From Mesorhizobium sophorae (GTDB taxonomy: Bacteria > Pseudomonadota > Alphaproteobacteria > Rhizobiales > Rhizobiaceae): a stretch of 64,000 nt of DNA. Positions 33,769 through 42,916 of the stretch are shown here, piece by piece. The position numbers and the translations under genes are program-made. The notes under the pieces are model-generated. The model did not search any database. It had not been told where the DNA came from and saw only the letters and a list, made by a program, of their open reading frames with translations. The stretch lies in the NCBI RefSeq assembly GCF_002270415.1, contig NZ_NNRI01000022.1:620001-684000 (forward strand). Reading direction: 5' to 3'. Numbering within the stretch: position 1 is the stretch's first letter; each line of letters opens with the position of its first letter.

Positions 33769-35169
33769 ATGGATGTCTGCATCGCCAGAACACGGGACGA
33801 CAATATCAAAACCGGCAAGAGCGGCTTGCTGCTCATCTCGGACAACTATGATGCCTTCGCCGCGCGTGTGTTGGCGGCAAGAAGCGCGGTTCGCACTCTC
33901 GATCTCATGTACTACCTGTGGCATGACGACCACACCGGCCGCTTGCTTCTGCAGGAAGTTTTCCGGGCCGCTCAGCGGGGCGTGCGCGTGCGAATGCTGC
34001 TTGATGACGTCAACCCGCGCAAAAGTGATTCTGCATATCTGGCGTTGAGCAGCCATCCAAACATCGAGCTGAAGCTGTTCAATCCGAGCGGCGTCAGAGC
34101 ACGCGGCATTGTACGCAGCATGGAAGTTCTCCTGCGGCTTTTTGCATTGACGCGCAGGATGCACAACAAGGCGTGGATAGCCGACGACGACATCGCCATT
34201 GTCGGGGGGCGCAATGTCGGCGATGCCTACTTTGATGCAGCAGAAACAAATTTCCGCGACCTCGACGTTCTCCTCCTCGGCCCCGCCGTGCAGCAAACCG
34301 CCGAAATTTTCAAGGCTTTCTGGACGTGCCAGGACGCAAAACCAATTGGCGCGCTCGGTCCAGCCGCTGCGACCACGCAGGCCGAATTGTTTGGAGGAAG
34401 CGATGCTGAAACCGAGTCAAAACTTTTGAACGGGATCGGCGACCATGGGACCGTCGCTGAGTTCATTGCGGCCGGCAACGATGTGCACTGGGTGGAACGT
34501 GTTCGAGTGATTTCCGACCCTCCAGAGAAAGTGCGCGGCTGGAGACGTCGCAGTTGGCTGTTGAAGGAATTGCTTCCGATCATTCAGTCAGCGCGCAATT
34601 GCCTGGAAATTGTGTCTCCCTATTTCATTCCTGGCAAAAGGGGGTCCGCAATCTTGTCGGACCTCGTCAGCAACGGCGTTGAAGTTGCGGTTCTGACCAA
34701 TTCATTGGCAGCCACTGATGTCGCAGCGGTCCACGGCGCCTATGCAAATTATCGCAAGCGATTGCTCAGGAACGGCGTCAAGATTTTTGAGCTTCAGCCC
34801 TTCAGCCGGCGGCAGGCGATCTCGGTATTTGGGTCCAAGGGAGCCAGCCTGCACACGAAGGCTTTCAGCGTCGATGACAAGACCGGTTTCGTCGGCTCCT
34901 TCAATTTTGATCCGCGGTCGGTGTCGTTGAACTCGGAAATGGGAGTGCTTTTTGAGGATGAGGAATTGGTCGCTGAACTGCGGCGCAGGTTCCAGGCAGA
35001 GATATCACCGGAAGCGAGTTATCGGCTCGAACTGAAAAACAACGCGCTCCACTGGCATGGATGCGACGGAGGCAGGTCCCAAAATTATTCTCACGAACCT
35101 GAAGCGGGGATTTTCCGCCGCATCCTGGCGATCCTGGTCCGCCATCTCCCGATCGAGTCCCAACTTTAG
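33769..35169 (+). CDS. Phospholipase D / cardiolipin synthase-like protein
   Basis: This 466-aa protein has two HKD motifs: MHNKAWIADDDIAIVGGRN (residues about 126-144) and LHTKAFSVDDKTGFVGSFN (about 362-380). Both are HxKx4D, so the active site is complete. LDLMYYLWHDDHTGRLLL and RVRMLLDDVN are typical of cardiolipin synthase-like PLD proteins. It probably makes or remodels phospholipids at the membrane, but there is no N-terminal membrane helix. It lies 95 bp after the 73-aa gene. A weak GGAAC-N16-CGCT lies upstream at 33698. Confidence 0.9.
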   Translation: MDVCIARTRDDNIKTGKSGLLLISDNYDAFAARVLAARSAVRTLDLMYYLWHDDHTGRLLLQEVFRAAQRGVRVRMLLDDVNPRKSDSAYLALSSHPNIELKLFNPSGVRARGIVRSMEVLLRLFALTRRMHNKAWIADDDIAIVGGRNVGDAYFDAAETNFRDLDVLLLGPAVQQTAEIFKAFWTCQDAKPIGALGPAAATTQAELFGGSDAETESKLLNGIGDHGTVAEFIAAGNDVHWVERVRVISDPPEKVRGWRRRSWLLKELLPIIQSARNCLEIVSPYFIPGKRGSAILSDLVSNGVEVAVLTNSLAATDVAAVHGAYANYRKRLLRNGVKIFELQPFSRRQAISVFGSKGASLHTKAFSVDDKTGFVGSFNFDPRSVSLNSEMGVLFEDEELVAELRRRFQAEISPEASYRLELKNNALHWHGCDGGRSQNYSHEPEAGIFRRILAILVRHLPIESQL

Positions 35170-35318
35170 GCAGCAAAGCGACCATCGAGTGTCGAGCCCA
35201 AGCGCGTAGATCCCTGCGTTAACGCGTCTTCGTGCCGAGGGCAGCGGCCGGGTTGCCTACACGGAGTACACAACGATCGAACTAGACCAGAGCCCACAGC
35301 GCGGTCGGCGCGTCAGAG

Positions 35319-35801
35319 TCAAAGCTCGACTTTGGCGACGTTGTCTTTGTATTCGTCTTTGGGATCGAACCCGAGCAACATCTTGATCCCCGCCATTACG
35401 CTCGATCCATCCAGCCAAATCTCTGCCTCCCGCGGATCGAACCGTAGCAACGCCAGCCTCGGATCATCTTTCCCGCCCTCAAACCATGCGGCCACAAAGC
35501 GATTCCAAAGCCGATCGATCGTTGCACGGTCGTTGTCGAGCCAAAGATTCCCCTGCACTGTGGCGAACAGATCGTGGCCTTTGGACGTGAAGGTCGCGGT
35601 CGCTTTGCTGCCATCCGTCAGACCCTGAACGAGTTCGGTGTCTTTCGCCGTAAAGAACCAGACTGGACCATTTCCGTCAGTCTCCATTTGTGCAGTCATC
35701 GGACGAGGAATGACCTTGGAGTTATCGAGTCCGATCATCATCGTCATATCGGACTTCAAGGATGCCCAGAACCTGGATTTGAGTTCCGCGGGGGCTGGCA
35801 T
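35319..35801 (-). CDS. General stress protein, pyridoxamine 5'-phosphate oxidase-like fold
   Basis: This 160-aa protein of the split-barrel flavin-binding family (Pyrid_ox_like, general stress protein 26) has the segments IPRPMTAQMETD, VWFFTAKDTELVQGL, DLFATVQGNLWLDND and RLWNRFVAAWFEGGKDDPRL. The C-terminal lysine- and acid-rich end is usual. It probably binds FMN or F420-like cofactors without being PdxH. An EcfG-type promoter lies 34 bp upstream. Confidence 0.88.
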   Translation of the reverse strand: MPAPAELKSRFWASLKSDMTMMIGLDNSKVIPRPMTAQMETDGNGPVWFFTAKDTELVQGLTDGSKATATFTSKGHDLFATVQGNLWLDNDRATIDRLWNRFVAAWFEGGKDDPRLALLRFDPREAEIWLDGSSVMAGIKMLLGFDPKDEYKDNVAKVEL

Positions 35802-35834
35802 AGGCGTTTCCTTTCGAATTGGCGAAAGGGGACA

Positions 35835-35860
35835 AACGACTGTTGGGCATGTTCGGTTCC
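35835..35860 (-). promoter_or_regulatory. EcfG-type promoter for the general stress protein gene
   Basis: On the minus strand GGAAC (35860-35856) and CGTT (35838-35835) are separated by 17 bases, an exact EcfG consensus. The start codon is at 35801. The rest of the 381-bp gap 35802-36182 contains only the repeat at 36049-36174. Confidence 0.75.
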
Positions 35861-36048
35861 GACGGGGCCGGCGATTGGTGAAAACGTTCCTTGCTGGAGT
35901 GGTAAAACTGTTCGGTCTCGCGTGAGATTCGTACCAGGGAGATGGAATGATGCCATCTCGCTTTTCGGTCGACGACCCTTCGACCGATGCCGCTCGGATC
36001 TAGGTGCGGGCAGGGTGCCTGCTTCGCGCGGCCATCTCGGCGACTAGC

Positions 36049-36174
36049 GCAGTTCACCGTTTCACGGAAACGGCGAACCGCTCTATCTCTTTGTTTTGAC
36101 GAAATTCCCTGAGGGAAAGCGCTACGCGCTTTTCCCGGGAAAACCGTTTCACACTTTTTCTGGAATTGCTCTAG
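36049..36174. repeat. Rhizobial intergenic palindromic repeat (RIME-like)
   Basis: The stretch contains a hairpin (gttcaccgtttc / gaaacggcgaac, 36052-36078), then a TTTTGACG box, a second GGGAAAGCGC hairpin, and ends with CTGGAATTGCTCTA. This layout and the ending match a family of mobile palindromic units scattered in Mesorhizobium and Rhizobium intergenic regions, from memory. It lies directly downstream of the flavoprotein gene stop. Confidence 0.6.
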
Positions 36175-36182
36175 TGCGCCTA

Positions 36183-38168
36183 TCACAGCCGCAGGGCGAC
36201 CTTCCTTCCTTCGTGGAATGCGTAGGGCGCCTGGCGTGGAGCGGCGGCATCGCCGACCTCCATGAAAGGTTGCGATGTGCCTTTCAACTCTTTCGCCAGC
36301 CAATCCGCCGCCACGTTGGTGGTTGCGAGAACAAGGCAATCGCCCGGTACGAAACTTTCTTCACGGGTGTTGTGGTCGACGACGGTCACGCCGTCCCCGT
36401 GCCATTCCAGAACGCTGACGTCCACGAACCATTTGATGCCAAGCTGGCGCAATGTCCGTCGCAGCGGGAAATCGGCAGCTGTCCGCTGCAGTTCCTTGCC
36501 GACCAGCGGATCGGGCGTGAGAATGGTCACTTGATGGCCATCCTCGGCAAGTTTCCAGGCTGTGCCACCGCCGCGCCAGCCTCCGCCCTCGTCGAGCAAA
36601 AGCACGCGCTTGCCGGGTCGCGCATGGCGGGCCATCACGGATTCGATCGAGAAGACATTGCCCTTTTCGATGCCGGGCAAGCTCGGCATTGCCGGCAGCG
36701 CCTTCTGAAATCCGGTTTCGGGAGACACCGACCCCGTGGCCAGGATGACGGTGTCGGCTTGGAATGAGGGGATTTCCGATGCCTCGACATAGGTGTTCAG
36801 CCGCACGTCGACGTTCAGCTTGCTGAGCTGGCGCTCATACCAGCCAAGGAGGTCGAGGATTTGCCCCCGGCGCGGCTGCAATCCGGCAAGAAGAAAGTTC
36901 CCGCCCAGTCTGCTGGAGGCTTCGGCCAGCACCACGTCGTGGCCCCGTTCGGCGGCAACGCGTGCCGTCTCGAGGCCAGCGGGCCCGCCGCCGACGACAA
37001 GCACCCGTTTTTTGATGGTGGCGGCCGTGAACCGGTCACCGCCCCATTCAAACTCGCGTCCTGCCGAGGGATTGATAAGGCAGCTGATCCAGTAGTCGCG
37101 TGAACGGCGGCCCCAGCACATCTGGTTGCAGGATATGCAGCCGCGCACATCGTCCGGCCGGTCTGCCGCGGCCTTGCGTGCCAGGTGCGGGTCGGCGATC
37201 TGGCCCCGCACGATCGAGACAAGGTCCGCAGCCTTCTCGCCGAGCACGGTTTCGGCGTTTTCAGGTGTCCTGATATGGCTCTCGGCCACCACGAGGGCCG
37301 TCTTGACCACGCCCTTGAGGGTCGCCGCAAGATCGGCGCCAAGTTTCTCCGGGTAGAGAAAGGTCGGCATTATCTTGTAGAAATCGAGGTAGCTGCCGGT
37401 TCCGCAGGTCACGTAGTCGATCAGCCCCTGCTCATCATGCAACCGAATGATCTCCGCCAGTTCCTGGCGACTGAGTGCGACTGTGTAGTCTGGCTCATCG
37501 CTGACCGAGAGCCCAACGATAAAATCTCGGCCGCATGTTTCCCGGATGCGGGTCAGGATCTCGCGGGAGATCCGCGTGCGGTTTTCGAGCGAGCCTCCCC
37601 ATTGGTCTTCGCGTTGGTTTGTCCAGGGTGTCCAGAATTGATCGATCAGTCCGACATAGGCAGCCCAGACTTCGACACCATCGAAACCGGCGTCCCGGCA
37701 GCGGCGCGCGGCCTGAACGAAGCCGTCGATGGTCTCCCAGATCTCATCCTGCGACATAGCGTGGGAACCGTCGCTGTCGTGATAGCTTGGTAGGCCCGAG
37801 GGCGACCAATGCGCATGAAATGAGTTGTCCGAATCGCCATGCGCACCGACGTGGTAGAGCTGCTGGATGGCGATCGCCCCGTGGTCCTTGATCGCCCGCG
37901 TGACATGCTGGAAATGAGGAATGACGCTATCGTCGCCAGGCCGGAAATTGCCGCGTGTCAGCACGGCGGCCTGATGGACGGGCATGGGTTCGACAACAAT
38001 CATGCCGGCCCCGCCAATCGCTCGTTCGGCATAGTAGGCAACGTGTCGTTCGGTCGGCACGCCATTTTCGGCCATGTTGGCGGTATGAGCCCCGAACACG
38101 ATCCGGTTTCGCAGGGTGCGACTGCCCAGCTTTACGGGTGAAAACAGATGCGGATAGAGTTTTGACAT
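36183..38168 (-). CDS. Old-yellow-enzyme/FAD/Fe-S demethylase-like oxidoreductase
   Basis: This 661-aa protein has an N-terminal OYE-like FMN TIM barrel (LFSPVKLGSRTLRNRIVFGA; DGVEVWAAYVGLIDQF; NREDQWGGSLENR-type loop). A Fe-S motif CISCNQMCWG and a later Cys follow, then an FAD/NAD domain (VLVVGGGPAGLETARVAAERG). The order matches trimethylamine dehydrogenase, 2,4-dienoyl-CoA reductase and N-methylproline/dimethylglycine demethylases. It lies 48 bp after the ProC-like gene and below the TetR gene, so it is probably in their operon. Substrate by context: an N-methylated amino acid or betaine. Confidence 0.88.
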   Translation of the reverse strand: MSKLYPHLFSPVKLGSRTLRNRIVFGAHTANMAENGVPTERHVAYYAERAIGGAGMIVVEPMPVHQAAVLTRGNFRPGDDSVIPHFQHVTRAIKDHGAIAIQQLYHVGAHGDSDNSFHAHWSPSGLPSYHDSDGSHAMSQDEIWETIDGFVQAARRCRDAGFDGVEVWAAYVGLIDQFWTPWTNQREDQWGGSLENRTRISREILTRIRETCGRDFIVGLSVSDEPDYTVALSRQELAEIIRLHDEQGLIDYVTCGTGSYLDFYKIMPTFLYPEKLGADLAATLKGVVKTALVVAESHIRTPENAETVLGEKAADLVSIVRGQIADPHLARKAAADRPDDVRGCISCNQMCWGRRSRDYWISCLINPSAGREFEWGGDRFTAATIKKRVLVVGGGPAGLETARVAAERGHDVVLAEASSRLGGNFLLAGLQPRRGQILDLLGWYERQLSKLNVDVRLNTYVEASEIPSFQADTVILATGSVSPETGFQKALPAMPSLPGIEKGNVFSIESVMARHARPGKRVLLLDEGGGWRGGGTAWKLAEDGHQVTILTPDPLVGKELQRTAADFPLRRTLRQLGIKWFVDVSVLEWHGDGVTVVDHNTREESFVPGDCLVLATTNVAADWLAKELKGTSQPFMEVGDAAAPRQAPYAFHEGRKVALRL

Positions 38169-38216
38169 TGTATCTCACCTGCGGGTCGGAGGACGGCAAC
38201 CCGCCTCGTGTGGCAA

Positions 38217-39011
38217 TCAGGAGGCTTGTCCCATACTCACGGATTTCTGAAGCGCTGCAGCAAGCCCGTCTGCCACGGCCGCTTCAAACCCAGCTGCGCG
38301 CATGGCCTCGATTGCTGCCGCGGTGGTGCCGCGGTAGTCGAGGAAGGTCTGGACGATGTCTTTGGGATTGTCTGCGCGAGCCTCGAGGAGTTTTCCCGTT
38401 CCAATCAGCACCGCGCTGACGCTCCTTCGGGCAATGTCCGGGCTTATTCCTCGACCGACGGCATCGTCCATCATCGCTGCGGCCAGGAGGGCCGGAAAGG
38501 CCGGGCCGGATCCGGTGAGGCCCGTCAGATAGTCGATATCTGCTTCACTTTTGACTTCATCGGCGGCACCACAGGCCTCCAGAATCCGACGGGCGACATC
38601 GCGGTCATCCGCAGTGACACCCCGAGAGCCTATCCAGGGAGTATAGGAATTGCGCACCGCTGCCGCAGCATTCGGAAGCGTGCGCACGACGCGTTCGGTC
38701 TTGAGACGTCGAGCCAGTTGGTCGAGAGGCACTCCGGCCATGACCGACATGGCGAGCTTGCCATACGCAGAAATGTCGATGGCAGGCCAGTCCTGGGGGC
38801 GGACCGATACGATGATGACATCGGATCGATCGGCCAGTTCCTGATTGTCCCTGGTCCATGCAGCGTTCGGCAGAAAGCCGGGTTGCCCACTTCTGTAGGA
38901 AAGCGTGAGGTGCTCGGCGGCGACTATCTGTGCATCGATGATGGCCTCGGCGATGGCCCGTCCAAGCCAGCCACCTCCGCCAATTATTCCGATGCTCAAG
39001 GGTTCGCTCAT
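38217..39011 (-). CDS. ProC-like pyrroline-5-carboxylate reductase
   Basis: This 264-aa NAD(P)-dependent reductase begins LSIGIIGGGGWLGRAIAEAI (Rossmann) and has ERVVRTLPNAAAAVRNSYTP and the family signature region DYLTGLTGSGPAFPALLAAA. It is divergent from housekeeping ProC (many substitutions, GGGWLG in place of GxGNM), so it is more likely a catabolic paralogue acting on a cyclic imino acid. It sits between the TetR and OYE genes with 15-bp and 48-bp gaps. Confidence 0.85.
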   Translation of the reverse strand: MSEPLSIGIIGGGGWLGRAIAEAIIDAQIVAAEHLTLSYRSGQPGFLPNAAWTRDNQELADRSDVIIVSVRPQDWPAIDISAYGKLAMSVMAGVPLDQLARRLKTERVVRTLPNAAAAVRNSYTPWIGSRGVTADDRDVARRILEACGAADEVKSEADIDYLTGLTGSGPAFPALLAAAMMDDAVGRGISPDIARRSVSAVLIGTGKLLEARADNPKDIVQTFLDYRGTTAAAIEAMRAAGFEAAVADGLAAALQKSVSMGQAS

Positions 39012-39026
39012 TGTCGAAACTCTTCC

Positions 39027-39656
39027 TCAACCCGCCGAATGGCCATGTCTGGCGAAGAACCGATCCAGCTCCCGCTTCTTTGGGGCCTCGCCCGTAAAAA
39101 TCTCAACGTACCCGGGAATGCGCTTCATGCGGACCGCGAGATCTTCCCTGGTCTGCATTGAGATGTAGCCGATCTGCACGAGGTAGATGGTGCGCGCTCG
39201 AACGTCGGCTGAGCCTTCCTCGTAACCGAAGCGGACGAACATCTGGCTCATCGCGTCGAGGCGCGTCTGGTCGGCTGTCTGTACCTCCGCCAGGATCTCA
39301 GGAGATTGGAGCGCCCAGCTTCTGACTGCGAACTCGAACTGGGAGTCGAACAAGGTCTTGTCGAGCCAGCAGTCGAAAACGTTCAGCATCGCTTCGGCCA
39401 CAGTCTCGGCATAGGCCTCAGCCTGCTTGACGAGGTTGCCGGTGTTCTTGTCCCGCCAACGCGTCAAGAGGGCAGCCAGCAACTCCTCTCGATCCTTGAA
39501 GAACCAATAGAAGCTGGTGCGGGACAGGCCCAGCTTCTTGGCCAAGGGCGAAATTCTCACCGTGTCGACGCCGGATTCGAGAAGCAAGTCGTAGGCGGCT
39601 TCAAGCCACCCCTCCGGCGATCCGCGCCATCCGCTGTCGTTCGAAATTTGCTCCAT
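39027..39656 (-). CDS. TetR family transcriptional regulator
   Basis: This 209-aa repressor has an N-terminal TetR helix-turn-helix (AAYDLLLESGVDTVRISPLA, then KKLGLSRTSFYWFFKDREEL) and a helical ligand domain. It is the first gene of the leftward unit and is divergent from the second OYE gene. The 148-bp divergent gap holds an 18-bp perfect inverted repeat (39696-39761), the likely operator for itself and the demethylase genes on both sides. Confidence 0.93.
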   Translation of the reverse strand: MEQISNDSGWRGSPEGWLEAAYDLLLESGVDTVRISPLAKKLGLSRTSFYWFFKDREELLAALLTRWRDKNTGNLVKQAEAYAETVAEAMLNVFDCWLDKTLFDSQFEFAVRSWALQSPEILAEVQTADQTRLDAMSQMFVRFGYEEGSADVRARTIYLVQIGYISMQTREDLAVRMKRIPGYVEIFTGEAPKKRELDRFFARHGHSAG

Positions 39657-39695
39657 GAGCGATCAACCTAACAAAACGCAAAAGTGAAAACCAGC

Positions 39696-39761
39696 AAAAT
39701 GTACAGATATGTCGATTTGATCGACCTATGAGAACTCAAACTTGACATATCTGTACATTTT
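39696..39761. promoter_or_regulatory. Inverted-repeat operator in the TetR/OYE divergent promoter
   Basis: Two perfect 18-bp arms (aaaatgtacagatatgtc at 39696-39713; gacatatctgtacatttt at 39744-39761) face each other across 30 bp. Each arm contains the palindrome TGTACA. The right arm overlaps a TTGACA box (39742-39747) and the left arm a TCGACA box on the other strand, so a bound repressor would block both -35 regions. Confidence 0.75.
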
Positions 39762-39804
39762 CAAATAGCGTTTGCGCCTGCCACGCCAGCCCGGAGTCCG
39801 TCAG

Positions 39805-41841
39805 ATGTCGAACGATCCCCTTTTGCAGCCCTATAAACTCAAGCATTTGACCCTTCGCAACCGCATCATCGTGACGTCCCACGAGCCGGCCTATCCGGAG
39901 GATGGGATGCCGAAGGAGCGCTATCTTGCCTACACGGTGGAGCGGGCGAAAGGCGGCGTGGCGATGACGATGACGGCCGGGTCGGCGGCGGTCTCGAAGG
40001 ACAGCCCCCCGGTCTTCAACAACCTGCTCGCCTACAAGGATGAGATCGTACCGTGGATCAAGCAAATGACCGATGCGGTGCACGAAGAGGGCGCCGCCAT
40101 CATGATCCAGCTGACCCATCTTGGACGGCGTACCCGCTGGGACAAAGGCGATTGGCTGCCCGTTGTGGCTCCATCCCATCATCGCGAAGCCTCACACCGA
40201 GCGTTTCCCAAGAAAATTGAAGACTGGGATATCGAGCGCATCATCAAGGACTTCGCGGACGCCGCCGAGCGGATGAAGGCAGGCGGGATGGATGGCGTCG
40301 AGCTCGAGGCCTACGGTCATCTGCTCGAACAGTTCACGTCTCCTCTCACGAACGAACTTGACGGTCCTTATGGCGGTTCGCTCGATAATCGCATGCGCTT
40401 CTGCATGGATGTCTTGAAGGCGATCCGGTCACGGGTGGGCGAGGACTTCATCCTGGGCGTGCGATATACCGCGGACGAATGCCTCCCCGGCGGCACTGGC
40501 AAGTCGGAAGGCCTTGAAATCTCCAAACGCCTCAAGGAAAGCGGACTTATCGATTACCTCAACGTGATCCGCGGCCACATCGACACCGACGCGGGCCTGA
40601 CGGACGTCATTCCGATCCAGGGAATGGCGAACGCCCCACACCTTGATTTTGCGGGAGAGATCCGTGCCGCGACCAACTTCCCGACCTTCCATGCGGCGAA
40701 AATTCCGGATGTGGCGACTGCGCGCCACGCGATTGCGTCGGGCAAGGTCGACATGATCGGGATGACGCGCGCTCACATGACCGACCCACACATCGTGCGG
40801 AAGATCATCGAAAAGCGCGAAGACGAAATCAGGCCCTGTGTCGGCGCCAACTATTGCCTTGACCGCATCTATCAGGGCGGGGCGGCATACTGCATTCACA
40901 ACCCCGCCACTGGTCGCGAACTGACCATGCCGCACATTGTCGCCAAGGCCGAGACCCGTAAGAAGATCGTCGTCGTCGGTGCAGGTCCGGCCGGCCTCGA
41001 GGCCGCCCGCGTGGCGGGTGAGCGGGGGCACGAGGTCGTGGTGTTCGAAGCCGCGAGCGGACCGGGAGGGCAAATCCGCCTGACAGCACTGAGCCCACGC
41101 CGCAAGGAGATGATGAGCATCATCGATTGGCGCATGGCGCAGTGCGAAAAACACGGAGTGAACATCCAGTTCAATAGCTGGGCGGAAGCCGAAACCATCG
41201 AGGCTCAAAACCCGGACGTCGTCATTATTGCCACGGGCGGGGTGGCGCACACCGACGTCCTTTCGAAGGGCAACGAGCTGGTGGTGTCTTCATGGGACAT
41301 CATCTCCGGAGACGTGAAGCCGGGAACCAATGTCCTCATCTACGACGACGCGGGTGACCACGCGGCACTCCAGGCCGCGGAATTTCTCGCGGGCGCCGGA
41401 GCGAAGGTTGAAATCATGACGCCGGACCGGTCCTTCTCACCCGAGGTCATGGCAATGAACCTCGTGCCGTACATGAGGTCGCTTCAAAAACTCGATGTGA
41501 CCTTCACGGTCACGTATCGGCTGGAGTCTGTTGAAAAGAACGGCAACCAGCTCATTGCCCATGTCGGCAGTGACTATGGCGGCGTGTCCAAACAGCGCAT
41601 CGTGGATCAGGTTGTCGTCAATCACGGCACCATTCCGCTCGACGACATCTATTTCGAACTGAAACCGAAATCGACCAACCACGGCGAGATTTCGCACGAT
41701 GAACTCATCACCGGACAACCGCAGTCGGTGGTTCGCAATGCGCAGGGCCAGTTCCAACTCTTCCGCATCGGCGACGCCGTTTCAGCTCGCAACACCCACG
41801 CTGCGATTTACGACGCACTTCGCTTGGCGAAAGATATCTGA
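39805..41841 (+). CDS. N-methylproline-type demethylase (OYE/FAD/Fe-S oxidoreductase)
   Basis: This 678-aa protein of the DgcA/HpbB family has an FMN barrel (LLQPYKLKHLTLRNRIIVTS; DGVELEAYGHLLEQFTSPLTN; YGGSLDNRMRF). A cysteine cluster CVGANYC plus YCIHNPATGRE follows, then an FAD/NAD domain (IVVVGAGPAGLEAARVAGERG). The second Fe-S cysteine seen in the other OYE protein is Ala here, as I recall for demethylases of this subgroup. ATG 39805 follows GGAG by eight bases. It likely N-demethylates a proline betaine or similar compound. Confidence 0.85.
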   Translation: MSNDPLLQPYKLKHLTLRNRIIVTSHEPAYPEDGMPKERYLAYTVERAKGGVAMTMTAGSAAVSKDSPPVFNNLLAYKDEIVPWIKQMTDAVHEEGAAIMIQLTHLGRRTRWDKGDWLPVVAPSHHREASHRAFPKKIEDWDIERIIKDFADAAERMKAGGMDGVELEAYGHLLEQFTSPLTNELDGPYGGSLDNRMRFCMDVLKAIRSRVGEDFILGVRYTADECLPGGTGKSEGLEISKRLKESGLIDYLNVIRGHIDTDAGLTDVIPIQGMANAPHLDFAGEIRAATNFPTFHAAKIPDVATARHAIASGKVDMIGMTRAHMTDPHIVRKIIEKREDEIRPCVGANYCLDRIYQGGAAYCIHNPATGRELTMPHIVAKAETRKKIVVVGAGPAGLEAARVAGERGHEVVVFEAASGPGGQIRLTALSPRRKEMMSIIDWRMAQCEKHGVNIQFNSWAEAETIEAQNPDVVIIATGGVAHTDVLSKGNELVVSSWDIISGDVKPGTNVLIYDDAGDHAALQAAEFLAGAGAKVEIMTPDRSFSPEVMAMNLVPYMRSLQKLDVTFTVTYRLESVEKNGNQLIAHVGSDYGGVSKQRIVDQVVVNHGTIPLDDIYFELKPKSTNHGEISHDELITGQPQSVVRNAQGQFQLFRIGDAVSARNTHAAIYDALRLAKDI

Positions 41842-42022
41842 TTGGCGAGGCGGACAAACTCGTCCGCTCAATCACGACAAGGGTTGGCCCAGCATCACCC
41901 GGCCACTCCAGCGACGCCGCAACTGTCGTCAACCGGCAATTGGTACGGAATCGCACTATCGATTGATCTGCATCTTGGACGAGATCAAAATGAGCCGGAG
42001 GTGACCATGGGGAAGGAGCCGC

Positions 42023-42250
42023 ATGAGCATCGCCAGACGGACAACAGGACCTGTCGGCACTGCCAGGGACTTTCTGGCGGTAGAGCTGGCAAGTTCGCGA
42101 TACGGCGATATCGTCTCTGTCAAAGCGGCAATCAAGACAACTCGCAGGGACGCGCCTTATCTGCAGGATACAGATGACGAGTTGACCGAGGAGATCGTCG
42201 ACTTGGCTAGGGAACTGGGACTGGCCGTCCTTTTTGACGCTCGCGATTGA
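42023..42250 (+). CDS. 75-aa protein of unknown function
   Basis: The frame starts MSIARRTTGPVGTARDFLAV after an AGGAG site five bases upstream. It ends with an acidic helix (DDELTEEIVDLARELGLAVL). No family is recognised; composition matches the neighbours. It stands alone between the demethylase and the next small gene. Confidence 0.55.
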   Translation: MSIARRTTGPVGTARDFLAVELASSRYGDIVSVKAAIKTTRRDAPYLQDTDDELTEEIVDLARELGLAVLFDARD

Positions 42251-42484
42251 TCGATTGCCACGGGCTCCGCCAGCCGCCGGTGCCGGTCGGTGCGAAATCG
42301 GCAATTGGCTCATGGCCAACCCGGAAGGTGGAACACCGAGTAGACTCTCATGGTCTCGACCGGCCCGGCCTGGCGGTACCAAAGATTGATTCCTTCCCAG
42401 CGGTTTCCGGCTCTTGTCGAAGCATCCCAGCGCGATAATTCCCTTGAAGGCGTGGGCGCTTCTCCCTCTCGACAGGAGACTGCC

Positions 42485-42916
42485 ATGAAACATCAGACAC
42501 TCGATCAACTGCATGCGGTCGCCAAGATTGAAACTTCGGCCGCATATTCGGAAATGACACGCAACCAGCGCATCGAACGCTGGGCGGAACTTCTGGAGCA
42601 ACATCCCGAGCGATGCCTTGCCGCGTTTACAGGTACCGAATATCTGCACCTGGAGGAACGTGCCAGCGTGCGGGGGGACGGATCAGCACTTGCCGTTGCC
42701 TTCGACGATCCGGTGTTGCGCGCATGCGGCCTGAAGGATGACACGTATGGCGAGGCCAGGCGGTTCTTCAAATTGAGCGACTGGCAACTGCACGAAATCG
42801 TCTGCGATTGTCATGTCGGCGCAACCATGAAGGCGCATTGGGCTGCGGCGCGGGTTCGCACAACGCTTGGAGGAAACGGATTCTTTGCATGGCTGAGGCA
42901 AAGGATCATGTACTGA
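42485..42916 (+). CDS. 143-aa conserved-looking protein of unknown function
   Basis: The ATG at 42485 follows AGGAG by five bases. The protein starts MKHQTLDQLHAVAKIETSAA and contains MTRNQRIERWAELLEQHPER, TEYLHLEERASVR and YGEARRFFKLSDWQLHEIVC. This pattern (RxxRWAELLE, then EARRFFxLSDxQLHEIVCxCH) is one I know from many rhizobial hypothetical proteins. The end overlaps the 3' part of the antisense KTSC-like gene. Confidence 0.7.
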   Translation: MKHQTLDQLHAVAKIETSAAYSEMTRNQRIERWAELLEQHPERCLAAFTGTEYLHLEERASVRGDGSALAVAFDDPVLRACGLKDDTYGEARRFFKLSDWQLHEIVCDCHVGATMKAHWAAARVRTTLGGNGFFAWLRQRIMY

